DNA of 64,000 nt from Gammaproteobacteria bacterium (GCA_013152415.1 JAADGI010000015.1:1-64000), one strand, 5' to 3'. Counted from the stretch's first letter, positions 1 through 10,686 are shown. The notes: generated from the letters alone by a model not told the origin. Numbers and translations are program-made.

Positions 1-367
<367 letters not shown>

Positions 368-509
368 AAATGGAGTATCTCTCGAAAGAGACCGGTCTCC
401 TAATCCAAGAGACCTATTTTACTTACAATATTGACCGAAAACATTGACTACCGACTCCCGAAGGAGACGCCAGCCAAACAGTCAATTTGAAGGTTTTGGC
501 CAGACAAAA

Positions 510-548
510 GCGCCCACACAAATTGCTTGATCCAAATTTTAAAAGAGC
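510..548 (-). promoter_or_regulatory. rRNA leader antitermination elements (boxA and boxC-like)
   Basis: Reading the minus strand, GCTCTTTTAAAA (537-548) matches the rRNA boxA consensus TGCTCTTTAACA. It is followed by CAATTTGTGTGGGCGC (510-525), close to the CAATCTGTGTGGGCAC of E. coli rrn leaders. Order and distance to the 16S start fit a Nus-factor antitermination leader. The RNase III stem 5' arm probably lies between this and 367. Confidence 0.75.
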
Positions 549-614
549 GGGCCAGATTTCGGCCATGCGCCTGGGAAAGAAACGAATAAAAAATCTCACC
601 CAAGCGGGCGCCGA

Positions 615-642
615 ATTATACGCAGATTCGCCCCATGGTCAA
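615..642 (-). promoter_or_regulatory. rRNA operon promoter (sigma-70)
   Basis: Minus strand: -35 TTGACC at 637-642, a 16-bp spacer and a perfect -10 TATAAT at 615-620. A GC-rich discriminator (GGCGCCCGC, about 604-612) follows, typical of stringently controlled rRNA P1 promoters, and the sequence upstream of -35 is AT-rich like an UP element. The predicted leader is about 240 nt. Confidence 0.85.
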
Positions 643-685
643 CTGTTTTAGGGAATATCTTGGTAAATTGGCAAACTCAGCGATT

Positions 686-2632
686 CTAAGAGCCATTCGG
701 GCTTACGCGCACTTTTTGTGGGGATGTATTTTTTGTTGCTACATCTTCCAGGGGATGGGGCTTGTCAATACCGTAGCCCTGGGCAAAATCAACACCAATT
801 CTCTGTAATTGCTCTTTTATCGCATCATTTTCCACAAATTCGGCAATAGTCTTCAGGCCCGCCACGTGACCAATGCCGTTGATGGCCTCGACGATACTCA
901 TATCCATAGGGTCCTCAAGAATACTGCGCACAAAACTGCCGTCGATTTTCAAATAGTCCACGGGCAGAGAACGCAGATACGAAAATGAGCTCAGCCCACT
1001 ACCAAAATCATCTAGCGCAAAACGACAGCCTAACTCTCTCACCCCATTAATGAGCTCCAGGGCTTCAGTAAAATTTATGATTGCAGCAGTTTCGGTGATC
1101 TCAAAGCCAAACATTTCAGCAGGAAGTTCATACTGGCGCAGATGGTCCTGTATGAACTTGGCGAGAGTCTCATCACTCAATGAGCCACCAGAAAGGTTGA
1201 TAAAATGGATCCGTTGCTCAATTTCTGATCCAGCGTTGCCCGCATGGCGAAGCTCGGATAAATGGGCGAAGGCGTTGTGGATAACCCATCGATCTAATGT
1301 CGGCATCAGATTGTAGCGTTCAGCAGCGGGGATAAAGGCCCCTGGTGGCACCAAGCCACCGGCACCATCATTTAGGCGGATTAAAAACTCGGAGTGACCG
1401 GGCTGGCTGCCGTTGAGGGATTCAATATTTTGCTGATACAAAACGAATTGATCATTCTCCAGCGCCTCGTTAATACGCGCCACCCATTGCATCTCACTAC
1501 GACGCTGGGCGAGATCCCGATCACCTTTGGTGTATACATGAATACGATTACGGCCTTGCTCTTTGGCGGCATAACAAGCCAAGTCGGCTGCACTCAGCAC
1601 TTCGTCTACATTGTTATTGTCCGAAGTTACCGTTACCAAGCCTACACAAACACCAATGGTGAACGGCTTGCCCTGCCACATAAATCGAAAATTGGTCACC
1701 GCCTGGCGCAGGGCTTCGGCAATTTCATAGGTCCGCTCAAGGGGGCAACCCTCTAGCAACACCCCGAACTCATCACCCCCAAGCCGGGCCAGGGTATCAC
1801 TGTCTCTCACCTGTTCCTGCAGACGCGTTGCAAGCTGTTTTAACAGCTCATCTCCGGCCATATGCCCACAGGTATCATTGATAATCTTGAATTGGTCGAG
1901 ATCCAGGTAGAGTAAGCCATGGGTACGACCTCGATGCTTGGCGCTGGTGATAGCGTGTTGTAGACGATGCTCAAACTCTCTGCGATTAACCAGGTTGGTG
2001 AGGGCATCATGATAAGCCATGTGACGAATAGTCGCCTCTGCCTCGCGTCGGGCATGACGCACCACCACCTCGCGTAACTCACGCCTGATGGCCGGTACCA
2101 AGCGAGTGAGATTGTCCTTCATGATGTAGTCGTGGGCGCCAGATCGCATTGCCTCGACCGCGAGCTCCTCACCGATACTGCCCGACACGATGATTACCGG
2201 CACATCCAATCCACTTTCCTTAACCAAACCCAAGGCGGCCTTGGAATCAAATCGAGGCATGTTGTGGTCGGTGATAATCAAATCCCATTGCTGACTCTCC
2301 AGGGAGATACGCATACTCTCCGGCCCATCCACCCGCAAAACATCGGGCACATAGCCACCCTTCTTTAATTCCCGCACCAACAGCATGGAATCGTCTTCTG
2401 AATCTTCTACAATCAGTACGCGCAGGGGAATCATGGGAATAAGGAGTGATGGATCGGGGGAGGTTATGTAATTGTATTTCGAGTGTGGATTATCAGAATA
2501 GTCGGGCAGTTTAAGCCCCCAACGGGCCTCGGTGTTGTCTTCCACCAGCAGAATAAATTGCCTACCATTCAGTACGCTCCAAGCTTGAAGGTTGGCCAAC
2601 TCCTGGCCAACGGGCCCTAAGGCCACTTCCAC
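686..2632 (-). CDS. response regulator with GGDEF and EAL domains (c-di-GMP turnover)
   Basis: A CheY-like receiver (residues about 69-190, acidic pocket VEDSEDD, phospho-acceptor D122, K172) is followed by a GGDEF domain (GGDEF at 285-289, with an RxxD inhibitory site five residues upstream) and an EAL domain. The EAL signature reads EFL at 415-417. The DDFGSG metal-binding loop at 541-546 and FEITET are intact, so cyclase and phosphodiesterase activity are both possible. There is no membrane segment, so it is cytoplasmic. The GTG start at 2632 has a weak AGGT ahead of it. The first 66 residues look unlike any domain, and the ATG at 2434, just before the receiver, is an alternative. No partner histidine kinase is adjacent. 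Confidence 0.88.
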   Translation of the reverse strand: MEVALGPVGQELANLQAWSVLNGRQFILLVEDNTEARWGLKLPDYSDNPHSKYNYITSPDPSLLIPMIPLRVLIVEDSEDDSMLLVRELKKGGYVPDVLRVDGPESMRISLESQQWDLIITDHNMPRFDSKAALGLVKESGLDVPVIIVSGSIGEELAVEAMRSGAHDYIMKDNLTRLVPAIRRELREVVVRHARREAEATIRHMAYHDALTNLVNRREFEHRLQHAITSAKHRGRTHGLLYLDLDQFKIINDTCGHMAGDELLKQLATRLQEQVRDSDTLARLGGDEFGVLLEGCPLERTYEIAEALRQAVTNFRFMWQGKPFTIGVCVGLVTVTSDNNNVDEVLSAADLACYAAKEQGRNRIHVYTKGDRDLAQRRSEMQWVARINEALENDQFVLYQQNIESLNGSQPGHSEFLIRLNDGAGGLVPPGAFIPAAERYNLMPTLDRWVIHNAFAHLSELRHAGNAGSEIEQRIHFINLSGGSLSDETLAKFIQDHLRQYELPAEMFGFEITETAAIINFTEALELINGVRELGCRFALDDFGSGLSSFSYLRSLPVDYLKIDGSFVRSILEDPMDMSIVEAINGIGHVAGLKTIAEFVENDAIKEQLQRIGVDFAQGYGIDKPHPLEDVATKNTSPQKVRVSPNGS

Positions 2633-2947
2633 ATTACCTAAATACCACTATTCGAGCATGCCTAGTTAAATATATCGGCTTGTCCGTTACAGACTAAAGG
2701 AAATAGACCGGGGATTGAACAACAATAGACCTTGCAACCGGGATATAAAACCCAACCCCGAATGAAAAATTCACACGGTATCCCTCTCAGCAGCCAATAA
2801 CCCTAACAATCATAGCGGCTAGTCCCCAAACCCCTGAAGAACTTGTGGACACTCCGGAAACGTTATTGCTTACTGAAAGAACGATTTCTTTTCACTCTTT
2901 GCGTCCCTGCCAGAATTTTTATGACGAGCCACCTTGCCTGTGGGTGC
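2633..2947. other. intergenic region, nothing recognised
   Basis: This 315-bp stretch lies downstream of tyrS and upstream of the receiver-GGDEF-EAL gene. I see no convincing promoter, hairpin terminator or small gene. Confidence 0.4.
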
Positions 2948-4147
2948 CTATTTTACGGTCACCTTAGCGAACCGGCGTTTTCCGACCTGGTAGACCTGGC
3001 AAGTCCCTGTAGAGATTCTCAATTTACCATCATCGACACGTTCACTGTCAATTTTTACCGCGCCCTGTTTGATCATACGCAGGGCATCCGAGGTACTTTT
3101 CACCAAGCCGGCCTGTTTAAGCAGATTTGCGATGGGCAATGTGCTATCGGCGACCTTAAGCTCAACTTCTGGCATATCCTCAGGCAGGGCACCGCCCTGA
3201 AACCGGGCGATGAAGGCCTTGCGGGCGGCATTGGCAGCCTGCGTGGAATGGAAGCGGGCCACAATCTCCTCACCCAACCGAAATTTGACGTCACGTGGAT
3301 TAGACCCCGCCGCCACCTCCTGTTTCAGACTATCGATCTCCTGTTGGGGACGAAAACTCAATAATTCAAAATAGCGCCACATCAACTCGTCTGAGATCGA
3401 CATGATCTTGCCAAACATATCGTCAGGGGCGTCATCTACACCGATGTAGTTGCCCAAGGATTTGGACATCTTTTGAACACCATCCAAGCCCTCAAGCAAC
3501 GGCATGGTGATGACAATCTGGGGAGGTTGACCGTAATGTTTTTGCAGCTCTCGCCCCATCAAAAGATTAAATTTCTGGTCGGTGCCCCCCAACTCCACAT
3601 CCGCCTTCATCTGTACCGAGTCATAACCCTGCATCAAGGGATACAAAAACTCATGGATAGCGATGGCTTGTCCGCTACTGTAGCGTTTACTGAAATCATC
3701 CCGCTCCAGCATGCGGGCCACGGTATACTGCTCGGCCAATTGAATCAGCCCTGCGGCACTCATCTTCGACATCCAGGTGGAATTGAAAATTATTTCAGTC
3801 TTATCCGGGTCAAGAATCTTGAATATCTGTTGTGCATAGGTCTTGGCATTGTCCTCCACCTGTTCTTGGGTCAGTGGCTGACGCGTTATATTCTTGCCCG
3901 TGGGATCGCCGATCATGCCGGTAAAATCCCCGATCAGAAACATCACCTGGTGCCCCATATCCTGAAACTGGCGCAATTTGTTGATCAAGACCGTGTGGCC
4001 AAGATGCAGGTCCGGTGCGGTGGGGTCGAACCCCGCCTTAATGCGCAGCGGACGTTTCAGCTTGAGGCGTTCCACCAGCTCGGATTCCACCAGAATTTCT
4101 TCGACTCCACGCCGAATCAGGGATAGGGACGTATCGGTATTATTCAC
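2948..4147 (-). CDS. tyrS: tyrosyl-tRNA synthetase
   Basis: Class I aminoacyl-tRNA synthetase that charges tRNA-Tyr in the cytoplasm. With the GTG start at 4147 the protein is 399 residues. The HIGH-type motif reads HLGH (48-51), the KMSKS loop is intact (226-230), and a C-terminal S4-like RNA-binding domain ends the protein. An AGGA lies 11 nt before the GTG. The frame stays open upstream to 4234, but those 29 residues are not family-like. The length fits the TyrZ-like subgroup rather than the 424-residue E. coli enzyme. It is divergent from mepM, as in Pseudomonas. Confidence 0.95.
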   Translation of the reverse strand: MNNTDTSLSLIRRGVEEILVESELVERLKLKRPLRIKAGFDPTAPDLHLGHTVLINKLRQFQDMGHQVMFLIGDFTGMIGDPTGKNITRQPLTQEQVEDNAKTYAQQIFKILDPDKTEIIFNSTWMSKMSAAGLIQLAEQYTVARMLERDDFSKRYSSGQAIAIHEFLYPLMQGYDSVQMKADVELGGTDQKFNLLMGRELQKHYGQPPQIVITMPLLEGLDGVQKMSKSLGNYIGVDDAPDDMFGKIMSISDELMWRYFELLSFRPQQEIDSLKQEVAAGSNPRDVKFRLGEEIVARFHSTQAANAARKAFIARFQGGALPEDMPEVELKVADSTLPIANLLKQAGLVKSTSDALRMIKQGAVKIDSERVDDGKLRISTGTCQVYQVGKRRFAKVTVK

Positions 4148-4303
4148 GTTTAGAGTGGTCCTTTGAAAAAAGGTGAGCCTACCCAGTCCCCAAGGCATGC
4201 ACAAGCAGGCCCACAAAAACAAAAGTGGGACCACGAATAACCCCCAAGCCTTTGACCTGACTTGGGAGTCTGGGGTAGATTAGCTCTACTATTAAAGTAA
4301 TAC

Positions 4304-5803
4304 ATGAGCTTTGGGCTAATAACTATGTATAAAAATGGTACATTTTGCCTCGATCTCAAACGCCTTGGCCACAAGGGCCTAGGCCGGCTATGTCTTTCGT
4401 GGCAACACCTTGGCCGCGTCCTCGGCATCATTGTCGCCACCGTCGCCCTGTGGCTCACCAGCGCCACCATTGCTGCAATTGATCCCGGCCCCACTGCCAA
4501 GGTCTGGGGCAAACTTGCAGCGACTGGGAGCCCCCAGGCCGAGCTCCCCAGACACACCGATACCGCCATAACACTGGGTACCCCCATTCGGCTCCCGGCC
4601 CTGGAGGCCCCCTCAAAACAGATTGGCCCTACTGAGCTCGGTGCACCTGGCCCTTCAACCTGGGTTCGACTCAAGGTCAAAAAAGGGGACTCCCTGGATC
4701 GAATCTTTAAACGTCATGGCCTCAAACCCCACCAGGCTCACATCCTGGCCGCATACCCCCTGGGTCAAGCCTTCAACCGGCTCAAGCCCGGCCAGCACAT
4801 CTTGATACGTCAGATCAAAGGCAAATTATTGGAGCTTCGCTACCAACTCAATCTGGCCGAACAACTACGCGTCAAGTATCCGCCTAGTGGCTATAAAAAG
4901 AGCAGTGAGCTCACCATCACCCGGCATACGCGTCAAATTGAGACCCGGCTACGCCATGTATCCGGCGTCATACACAGTTCTTTGTTCGATGCTGGAATCA
5001 ACGCCGGGGTATCGGACGGGCTCATCCTTAAAATGGTGGAGATTTTTGGATGGGATGTGGATTTTGCCCTGGACCTCCGGCGCGGTGATAGTTTTGCCCT
5101 GGTCCATGAAGAGTACTATTACCAGGGTGAGAAACTGAAAAACGGGGGCATTGTCGCTGCCGAGTTTGTCAACCAAGGCCATATCTACCGGGCCATCCGT
5201 CACCGCACCGCCGCCAACCAATACGACTACTACACCCCCGAAGGGGTGACCTTGAGGCGGGCATTTTTACGTACACCTGTGGCCTTTAATCGTATTAGCT
5301 CTGGATTCAGCAAGGGGCGTTATCACCCTGTACTCAAAAAATGGCGCGCCCACAAGGGTGTGGACTACGCAGCCCCCCGGGGAACCGCAATACGTGCCAC
5401 CGCCGATGGCAAGGTCTCTCTGAGAGGACGAAAGGGCGGTTATGGCAAGACCATCATCCTTCGCCATGGTGGCACCTATACTACCCTATACGCCCATTTA
5501 CGGGGCTATAACAAAAGGCTGCGCCGTGGACAAACTGTCAAACAGGGTGACATCATCGGCTATGTGGGGAGTACCGGCCTGGCCACCGGCCCCCATCTAC
5601 ATTACGAATTTCGAGTCAATGGCAGACACAAAAATCCACTGACCGTAAAACACCCCCACGCCGGTGCCTTGGCCTCTGAGCTCCGCCGAAGCTTTCAGAA
5701 ACTGGCCACACACTGGGAATCACGCTTGAACCTTATCAGCCGCAGCACGGCACCCATGCAAGCGGCACAAGCCACCACAGCTCGGGGAAAGGCCGACGGC
5801 TAA
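4304..5803 (+). CDS. mepM: M23 family murein DD-endopeptidase, MepM-like
   Basis: Predicted periplasmic peptidoglycan hydrolase that cleaves stem-peptide cross-links. An N-terminal membrane/signal segment lies at about 38-58 and a LysM/OapA-like region at about 119-170. The C-terminal LytM domain carries the zinc motifs HKGVD (350-354) and HLH (431-433), so it should be active. At 499 residues it is longer than E. coli MepM (440). The ATG at 4325 (M8) is an alternative start; neither has a strong ribosome-binding site. The order tyrS-mepM-anmK puts it beside a peptidoglycan recycling gene. Confidence 0.92.
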   Translation: MSFGLITMYKNGTFCLDLKRLGHKGLGRLCLSWQHLGRVLGIIVATVALWLTSATIAAIDPGPTAKVWGKLAATGSPQAELPRHTDTAITLGTPIRLPALEAPSKQIGPTELGAPGPSTWVRLKVKKGDSLDRIFKRHGLKPHQAHILAAYPLGQAFNRLKPGQHILIRQIKGKLLELRYQLNLAEQLRVKYPPSGYKKSSELTITRHTRQIETRLRHVSGVIHSSLFDAGINAGVSDGLILKMVEIFGWDVDFALDLRRGDSFALVHEEYYYQGEKLKNGGIVAAEFVNQGHIYRAIRHRTAANQYDYYTPEGVTLRRAFLRTPVAFNRISSGFSKGRYHPVLKKWRAHKGVDYAAPRGTAIRATADGKVSLRGRKGGYGKTIILRHGGTYTTLYAHLRGYNKRLRRGQTVKQGDIIGYVGSTGLATGPHLHYEFRVNGRHKNPLTVKHPHAGALASELRRSFQKLATHWESRLNLISRSTAPMQAAQATTARGKADG

Positions 5804-5820
5804 TTCATTTTAGCTCTTAG

Positions 5821-5975
5821 CCGCAAAGACGCCACGACGCAAAGATTGCTGAGGAAAATGGAAGTTGCCTGACATCACCATCAAAGGACGTATTGACCGT
5901 GTCCTGTCGATAGTGATGTCAGGCAACAAATTGAACCCATTTATTAGCAATCTTTGCGTCGTGGCGTCTTTGCGG
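5821..5975. repeat. nested perfect inverted repeat between mepM and anmK
   Basis: Outer arms of 30 bp (5821-5850 and 5946-5975) are perfect reverse complements. Inside them, 15-bp arms (5864-5878 and 5913-5927) are also perfect. The outer arm contains the GCAAAGACGC-type word found in many intergenic regions of this window. The whole can fold into one long hairpin. There is no coding capacity and no clear target-site duplication. Confidence 0.9.
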
Positions 5976-6011
5976 CGAGAATGAATACAATGTCTCTTTA
6001 ATACTACCGAA

Positions 6012-7121
6012 ATGAATTACATTGGCTTAATGTCCGGCACCAGCGCCGACGGTATTGATGCCGCCCTGGTGCAGATTAGTAACGATGGCAAGGTGAGTTT
6101 GCTGGCCACCCATGCGCTCACCTACCCCAACCCCATCCGTGAAGCGGTATTGGCGTTTAAACACACTGCGGACAATGAGATAGATCGTGCCGGTAGACTC
6201 AACGTTGTCCTGGGTGAACTATTCGCCCAGGCAGCACTGGATCTACTTAAAGAGCAAGGCTTGGCTTCCGATAAAGTATCTGCCATCGGTAGTCACGGAC
6301 AAACACTGCGCCACCAACCCACAGGCCCACACCCGTATTCGATCCAAGTCGCCGACCCGGCAACCATTGTTGAGCGTACTGGCATCACCACCGTCGCAGA
6401 CTTCAGGACAAGAGATATCGCAGCGGGGGGGCAAGGCGCGCCGTTGGCATCCGCATTTCATCGTGCCGCGTTCCACAATCCCAATCAAAATCGCGTCATC
6501 CTGAACATAGGGGGTATTGCCAATGTAACCTCCCTGCCTCGTGACCCCAACGATCCCGTGGTGGGCTTTGATACCGGCCCCGGAAACACCCTCATGGATG
6601 GATGGACCCAAAGACACAAAAATCAGCGCTTTGACACCAACGGTGGATGGGCCCAACAAGGAACGGTGTCTGTGGCACTGTTGGAGCTGTTGCTTGATCA
6701 TCCCTATTTTGCCGAACAAGCCCCCAAAAGTACGGGGCCGGAGGAATTCAATCTACAGTGGCTGGACAAAATCATTAAAAAAATACCCTCGATACTGTCC
6801 GCTGAGGATATCCAAGCCACTTTGCTGCAACTCACCGCCCGTTCTATAACCCAAGCCGTCAGCCAAGACCTGCCCAAGACTCATGCCGTCTATGTCTGCG
6901 GTGGGGGCACACATAACACAACTCTCATGTCCGTACTGCAGCAGGAATGGGGAGATACCCCTGTCGCCACTACCAGCGAGTTGGGTATAGACCCGGATTG
7001 GATCGAGGCCTGTGCCTTTGCCTGGTTGGCCTGGCGCACACTAAACGGAAAATCAGGCAATGTGGCCAGCGTGACCGGCGCCCAACACGAGGTGCCGCTG
7101 GGTGCGATATGGATTAAATAA
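6012..7121 (+). CDS. anmK: anhydro-N-acetylmuramic acid kinase
   Basis: Phosphorylates and hydrolyses 1,6-anhydro-MurNAc to MurNAc-6-phosphate in cytoplasmic peptidoglycan recycling. The N-terminal MSGTSADGID phosphate-binding motif is diagnostic, and the family's GFDTGPGN segment is present near the middle. The length of 369 is usual. It follows mepM in the same direction, separated by the inverted repeat at 5821-5975, and is convergent with citrate synthase. Confidence 0.96.
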   Translation: MNYIGLMSGTSADGIDAALVQISNDGKVSLLATHALTYPNPIREAVLAFKHTADNEIDRAGRLNVVLGELFAQAALDLLKEQGLASDKVSAIGSHGQTLRHQPTGPHPYSIQVADPATIVERTGITTVADFRTRDIAAGGQGAPLASAFHRAAFHNPNQNRVILNIGGIANVTSLPRDPNDPVVGFDTGPGNTLMDGWTQRHKNQRFDTNGGWAQQGTVSVALLELLLDHPYFAEQAPKSTGPEEFNLQWLDKIIKKIPSILSAEDIQATLLQLTARSITQAVSQDLPKTHAVYVCGGGTHNTTLMSVLQQEWGDTPVATTSELGIDPDWIEACAFAWLAWRTLNGKSGNVASVTGAQHEVPLGAIWIK

Positions 7122-7200
7122 AAATTACGACCTTTATGTTCCCTGGTGCCGTGGTGACAAAATAACAATAAATTCCTGTGTGTCTTTAATCTGTATTCAT

Positions 7201-8358
7201 CTATCTTTTATCTATGGGAACATACTCTCGTAGGGGCTCACCCACATAAACCTGCGTGGGCCTAAATATGCGATTGTCCGCGAGTTGCTCACGCCAATGG
7301 GCCAACCAACCTGCGGCCCTGGACACTGCAAAGATGGATGTAAATTGGTCCAGGGGGATGCCCATCTCTGAGTACAGGATGCCTGAATAATAGTCCACGT
7401 TGGCGTAGACCCCCTTTTCCGCCAGACGTTCTTCGGCAGCTGCCTCCAGCGCCACCGCCGTATCAAACAAGGGACTGTTTTTACCACCCTTGTGCTTGGC
7501 AAGTTTTTCCATCAACTCCTGCAATATAGGTGCCCGTGGGTCTCTCACCTGATATTCACGATGCCCCATACCCCAAATCTTTTCTTTGTTAGCCAATTTC
7601 TTATCCAACCAGTCCTCAACCCGTTCTGGCGAGCCGATCTCTTTTAGCATTTCCACCACCCGTTCGTTGGCACCGCCATGCAGTGGCCCAGACAAGGTGC
7701 CAATGGCAGCGGCAATCACGCCATAGGGACTGGCCAGGGTCGACCCTGTCACCAAGGCAGCAAATGTTGAGGCGTTGATGGTGTGCTCCGCGTGCAGTAC
7801 CAAACAGGTATCCATGATCTTGGCAAGAAACGGATCGGGCTCTTCACCTGTGAGCATGTATAGGAAATTTTCTGCATAACCAAGATCGGTGCGTGGTTCT
7901 ATAGGGTCATAACCACCACGAATCTGCTCCCACATCGCCACCAGGGTGGCCATACGGGCAATGATCTTGACCGACATGTTATGGATATAATTGAGGTCTT
8001 CACACAAGTCCGAGCCGGTCAGGCACTCATTTCCGGGATAGAACATTCCCAAACTGGCTACCGAGGACTGTAACATTTCCATAGGGTGGCCAGTGGGCGG
8101 CATATAACGCATCATCTCGCGGATCTGAAACTTGACCCGATGATTGTTGCGTAGTTGCTGCTTAAATATCGCCAATTCTTGTGAGGTCGGCAACCGCCCG
8201 TCCAACAACAATAAGGTGGTCTCTTCGAAGCTGCTATGTTCGGCGAGCTCTTCAATGGCATAACCTCGATAGGCCAGAATACCTTTCTCGCCATCGATGT
8301 CAGAGATATTGGATTTTGTGGCCGGCACCCCTTCAAGCCCAGGCAAATACTCACTCAT
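7201..8358 (-). CDS. gltA: citrate synthase
   Basis: Condenses acetyl-CoA with oxaloacetate at entry to the TCA cycle. The catalytic residues are in place: H227 in LHGGANE, H266 in GMGHREYQVRDPRA and D322 in VDYYSGI. At 385 residues it resembles the shorter Bacillus/cyanobacterial-type enzymes rather than the 427-residue NADH-sensitive E. coli GltA. 2-methylcitrate synthase is the main alternative, but no prp genes are near. It sits between anmK and erpA, which are close neighbours in Pseudomonas, so it was probably inserted into a conserved block. Confidence 0.9.
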   Translation of the reverse strand: MSEYLPGLEGVPATKSNISDIDGEKGILAYRGYAIEELAEHSSFEETTLLLLDGRLPTSQELAIFKQQLRNNHRVKFQIREMMRYMPPTGHPMEMLQSSVASLGMFYPGNECLTGSDLCEDLNYIHNMSVKIIARMATLVAMWEQIRGGYDPIEPRTDLGYAENFLYMLTGEEPDPFLAKIMDTCLVLHAEHTINASTFAALVTGSTLASPYGVIAAAIGTLSGPLHGGANERVVEMLKEIGSPERVEDWLDKKLANKEKIWGMGHREYQVRDPRAPILQELMEKLAKHKGGKNSPLFDTAVALEAAAEERLAEKGVYANVDYYSGILYSEMGIPLDQFTSIFAVSRAAGWLAHWREQLADNRIFRPTQVYVGEPLREYVPIDKR

Positions 8359-8598
8359 CGATCACCCCCATTTGGCTGCAACAAATTCAGAGAAACTCTA
8401 ATTGCCATCATTCCCGCATATAGAGCAAAAATTGTTCCCAACAATCCCATTACATCTCATCCACATCGACAATGCCCACGAGCCGCTTTCTAATCACCAG
8501 GTAATCGGATAAGCAAAATCTGAAAGCTGCTGAATGAACTTATCAGGGGTTTTTGGATGACGAGAAAACCGTTCCAGGGAACAATTTACTCGTGTGAC

Positions 8599-8946
8599 CT
8601 AGATAGAAAAGGAAGAACCACAACCACAAGTTGTCGCGGCATTGGGATTCGATATTGTGAAGCGAGAACCTTGAAGGTCTTCTTTGTAATCTACTTCCGC
8701 ACCGTTGAGATACTGAAAACTCATTGGGTCGATTACCAACTCAACACCGTCATTTTCAACCACGGTATCACCTTCACCATGCTCCTCATCGAAAGTAAAA
8801 CCATACTGGAATCCAGAACACCCGCCGCCCATCACATAGACGCGCAAACGCAATCCAGGCTTATCCTCTTCCTGAATCAGAACCTTCACTCGCGCCGCCG
8901 CCTGATCAGTAAAGACCAGAGGAACATCCGGGATGCTATCATTCAT
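8599..8946 (-). CDS. erpA: iron-sulfur cluster insertion protein ErpA
   Basis: A-type carrier that delivers Fe-S clusters to apo-proteins, including IspG/IspH in E. coli. The 115-residue protein has the three conserved cysteines: C43 in GGGCSG and C107/C109 in the C-terminal CGCGSSF. The [19 protein letters not shown] segment favours ErpA over IscA. It is oriented with bactofilin, the coiled-coil protein and argC, as in Pseudomonas. Confidence 0.95.
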   Translation of the reverse strand: MNDSIPDVPLVFTDQAAARVKVLIQEEDKPGLRLRVYVMGGGCSGFQYGFTFDEEHGEGDTVVENDGVELVIDPMSFQYLNGAEVDYKEDLQGSRFTISNPNAATTCGCGSSFSI

Positions 8947-9070
8947 AAGCTAACACCTATTTAAAATATTTAATTCCCCACGCGATGAGACAAGATATTT
9001 TGAGAAAATATCCCTCTCCCCTTAAAGAAAACCAAGGAAACAAAATGGGAATCAACGCCAAGCTATTGAA

Positions 9071-9517
9071 TTATTTGATCTTTGCGATATTTTCCTTGCC
9101 GACACCCACAGCCGTGGTGGCTCCCATAGTCTTGAGCCGTGTAGAAGCTGGACGCTCCTGATCACACACCAGGTTACCATTGACGGCCGCCCCCAAATCC
9201 ATCCTCAGTTGACGGTAATTCAGATCACCGGAGATATTGGCCTTACTCTGTAATTCCACCGTACCGCTCGAGTTTAAGTTGCCGTTGACCACGCCATTGA
9301 TGACAACATGAGCAACATTCACACTACCATCGACCTGACCCTGGTCACTGACTACGAGCATACTGCTACTGTCATCCTTGGCGGTGACGTTACCTCTGAC
9401 CTTGCCATCTATCCGTAGACCACCGGTAAATACAATATCCCCTTTCAGTTCGGTGTGATGACCGATCAGAGTATCAATGGTGTCGCAGGGTTTCTCTTCT
9501 GTCTTTTTACCAAGCAT
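9071..9517 (-). CDS. bactofilin family cytoskeletal protein
   Basis: A 148-residue protein built of repeated short beta-strand turns (residues about 30-115, with G-x-V/I-x-G patterns such as IDGKVRGNV, VDGSVNV, VNGNL). This is the right-handed beta-helix of bactofilins, which polymerise into membrane-associated filaments. The N-terminal MLGKK and charged C-terminal tail are typical flanks. A bactofilin lies between erpA and argC in Pseudomonas too. Its specific role here is unknown; cell shape or wall enzyme localisation is likely. Confidence 0.88.
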   Translation of the reverse strand: MLGKKTEEKPCDTIDTLIGHHTELKGDIVFTGGLRIDGKVRGNVTAKDDSSSMLVVSDQGQVDGSVNVAHVVINGVVNGNLNSSGTVELQSKANISGDLNYRQLRMDLGAAVNGNLVCDQERPASTRLKTMGATTAVGVGKENIAKIK

Positions 9518-9668
9518 CTTAAAAATCCTCTGGTGTCTTATCAGTGATATGTACGAATTTTATATGTGCACAAACGCAAGCCCGATAGCCACCGCCCCAC
9601 CCTGCCATGATCAAGTGGGTCATTAAGGGTAGGCTAAAAATCGAGCATTTGGCCTTCAGTATAGCAGA

Positions 9669-10409
9669 TCAGGCCAATGGCCAGGGGAGGGATTTTTCCA
9701 CTTTGGGCTCGGTTTGGCCCCCCACATAGATACTGACTTGTACCTGTAAGGGCTTGAATCCACTCGGTAAAACCATAATGCCCTCAACATTCTGAAAATA
9801 GCGAAAATTGACGCCCAGAGGGGTTTTATTAGCACTGCGCTTGATCTTGATCGACTTATGGGCCCCATCCAGCACCCCTAACACCGTAAACTCAACGCGC
9901 CCGCTAACCATGCGCTTATGATCAAAGGCCTGGATCAATACCAGCTTGTATCGGTATTGATTCTTTATACCTGCCGATTCAAGTCGCAGATTTTGAATTT
10001 GTAAGCCCCGGATCTTGTTTTCCGGTGAGATAATATTGCGATAGAAATTGAGTTCTTCGCGCAGATCCGCAATTTGATGGGTGGAGGCCTCCAGAGAAAT
10101 GTCCACCTCCTTATAAGCAGTGCTGTCAATCTGCAATTGGCGTTGAACCCGAGCAAGCAATTCTCGCTGTTGGGCGTTATCCGACTCCAGGTCCCGGATA
10201 CGCAGATCAAGGGCAGCCTGCTCACGCACCGACTGGCTGCGGCTATATCCAGCCTGCTCAAGCCCATACTGATAAGATTGGGTGCTTAATACATAAATAA
10301 TTCCGATCCCCAAAAATACATACAGGAGTTTTAATCGGAGAGGGGTGGGCTGCCGCACCACCAGTTGTTCGTTGGGCTGCGTAATCATGCGGACAATTTT
10401 CTTAACCAT
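9669..10409 (-). CDS. inner-membrane coiled-coil protein, DUF6776-like
   Basis: A single transmembrane helix (about residues 26-44) is followed by a heptad-rich coiled coil (about 60-135) and a beta-rich C-terminal domain (about 145-246). Predicted bitopic with the C-terminal part in the periplasm. It sits between argC and the bactofilin gene in the same direction, so I infer it may anchor or position the bactofilin filament. I know the neighbourhood from Pseudomonas, where the gene is also uncharacterised. Confidence 0.75.
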   Translation of the reverse strand: MVKKIVRMITQPNEQLVVRQPTPLRLKLLYVFLGIGIIYVLSTQSYQYGLEQAGYSRSQSVREQAALDLRIRDLESDNAQQRELLARVQRQLQIDSTAYKEVDISLEASTHQIADLREELNFYRNIISPENKIRGLQIQNLRLESAGIKNQYRYKLVLIQAFDHKRMVSGRVEFTVLGVLDGAHKSIKIKRSANKTPLGVNFRYFQNVEGIMVLPSGFKPLQVQVSIYVGGQTEPKVEKSLPWPLA

Positions 10410-10541
10410 CAGGCAAACACCAAACTAAAAATAGCACGGTAAACTCTAAAACCACTGAGAAAACACAGGGTAAATACTGTCATTGTAAGGGACCATTGTA
10501 GTGGCGCTGTAACGGGCACGGGATTATACGACAGTGTGGGT

Positions 10542-10559
10542 GTCGGGCTAAAGCCCGAC
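10542..10559. repeat. short palindrome of the GTCGGGCT/AGCCCGAC type
   Basis: GTCGGGCT-AA-AGCCCGAC, followed by CTACA. This is a common intergenic repeat word in proteobacteria. It lies in the 450-bp gap between the coiled-coil gene and argC, which also holds the repeat at 10687-10759 and no gene I can support. Confidence 0.6.
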
Positions 10560-10686
10560 CTACAGACCGGGGCTCATTCCAATCCTGTAGGCTGGGATTC
10601 GACCGCCAGGGATGGCGGAAGTGCAAAGAGATCGCCGGGAGCGATTTTTACCATCCCGATAAAGCGGGGATCTCAAAATGGTTATT

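Noticed and set aside
2843-4126. Plus-strand frames opposite tyrS
   Set aside because: Antisense to a well-conserved synthetase gene; no independent evidence.
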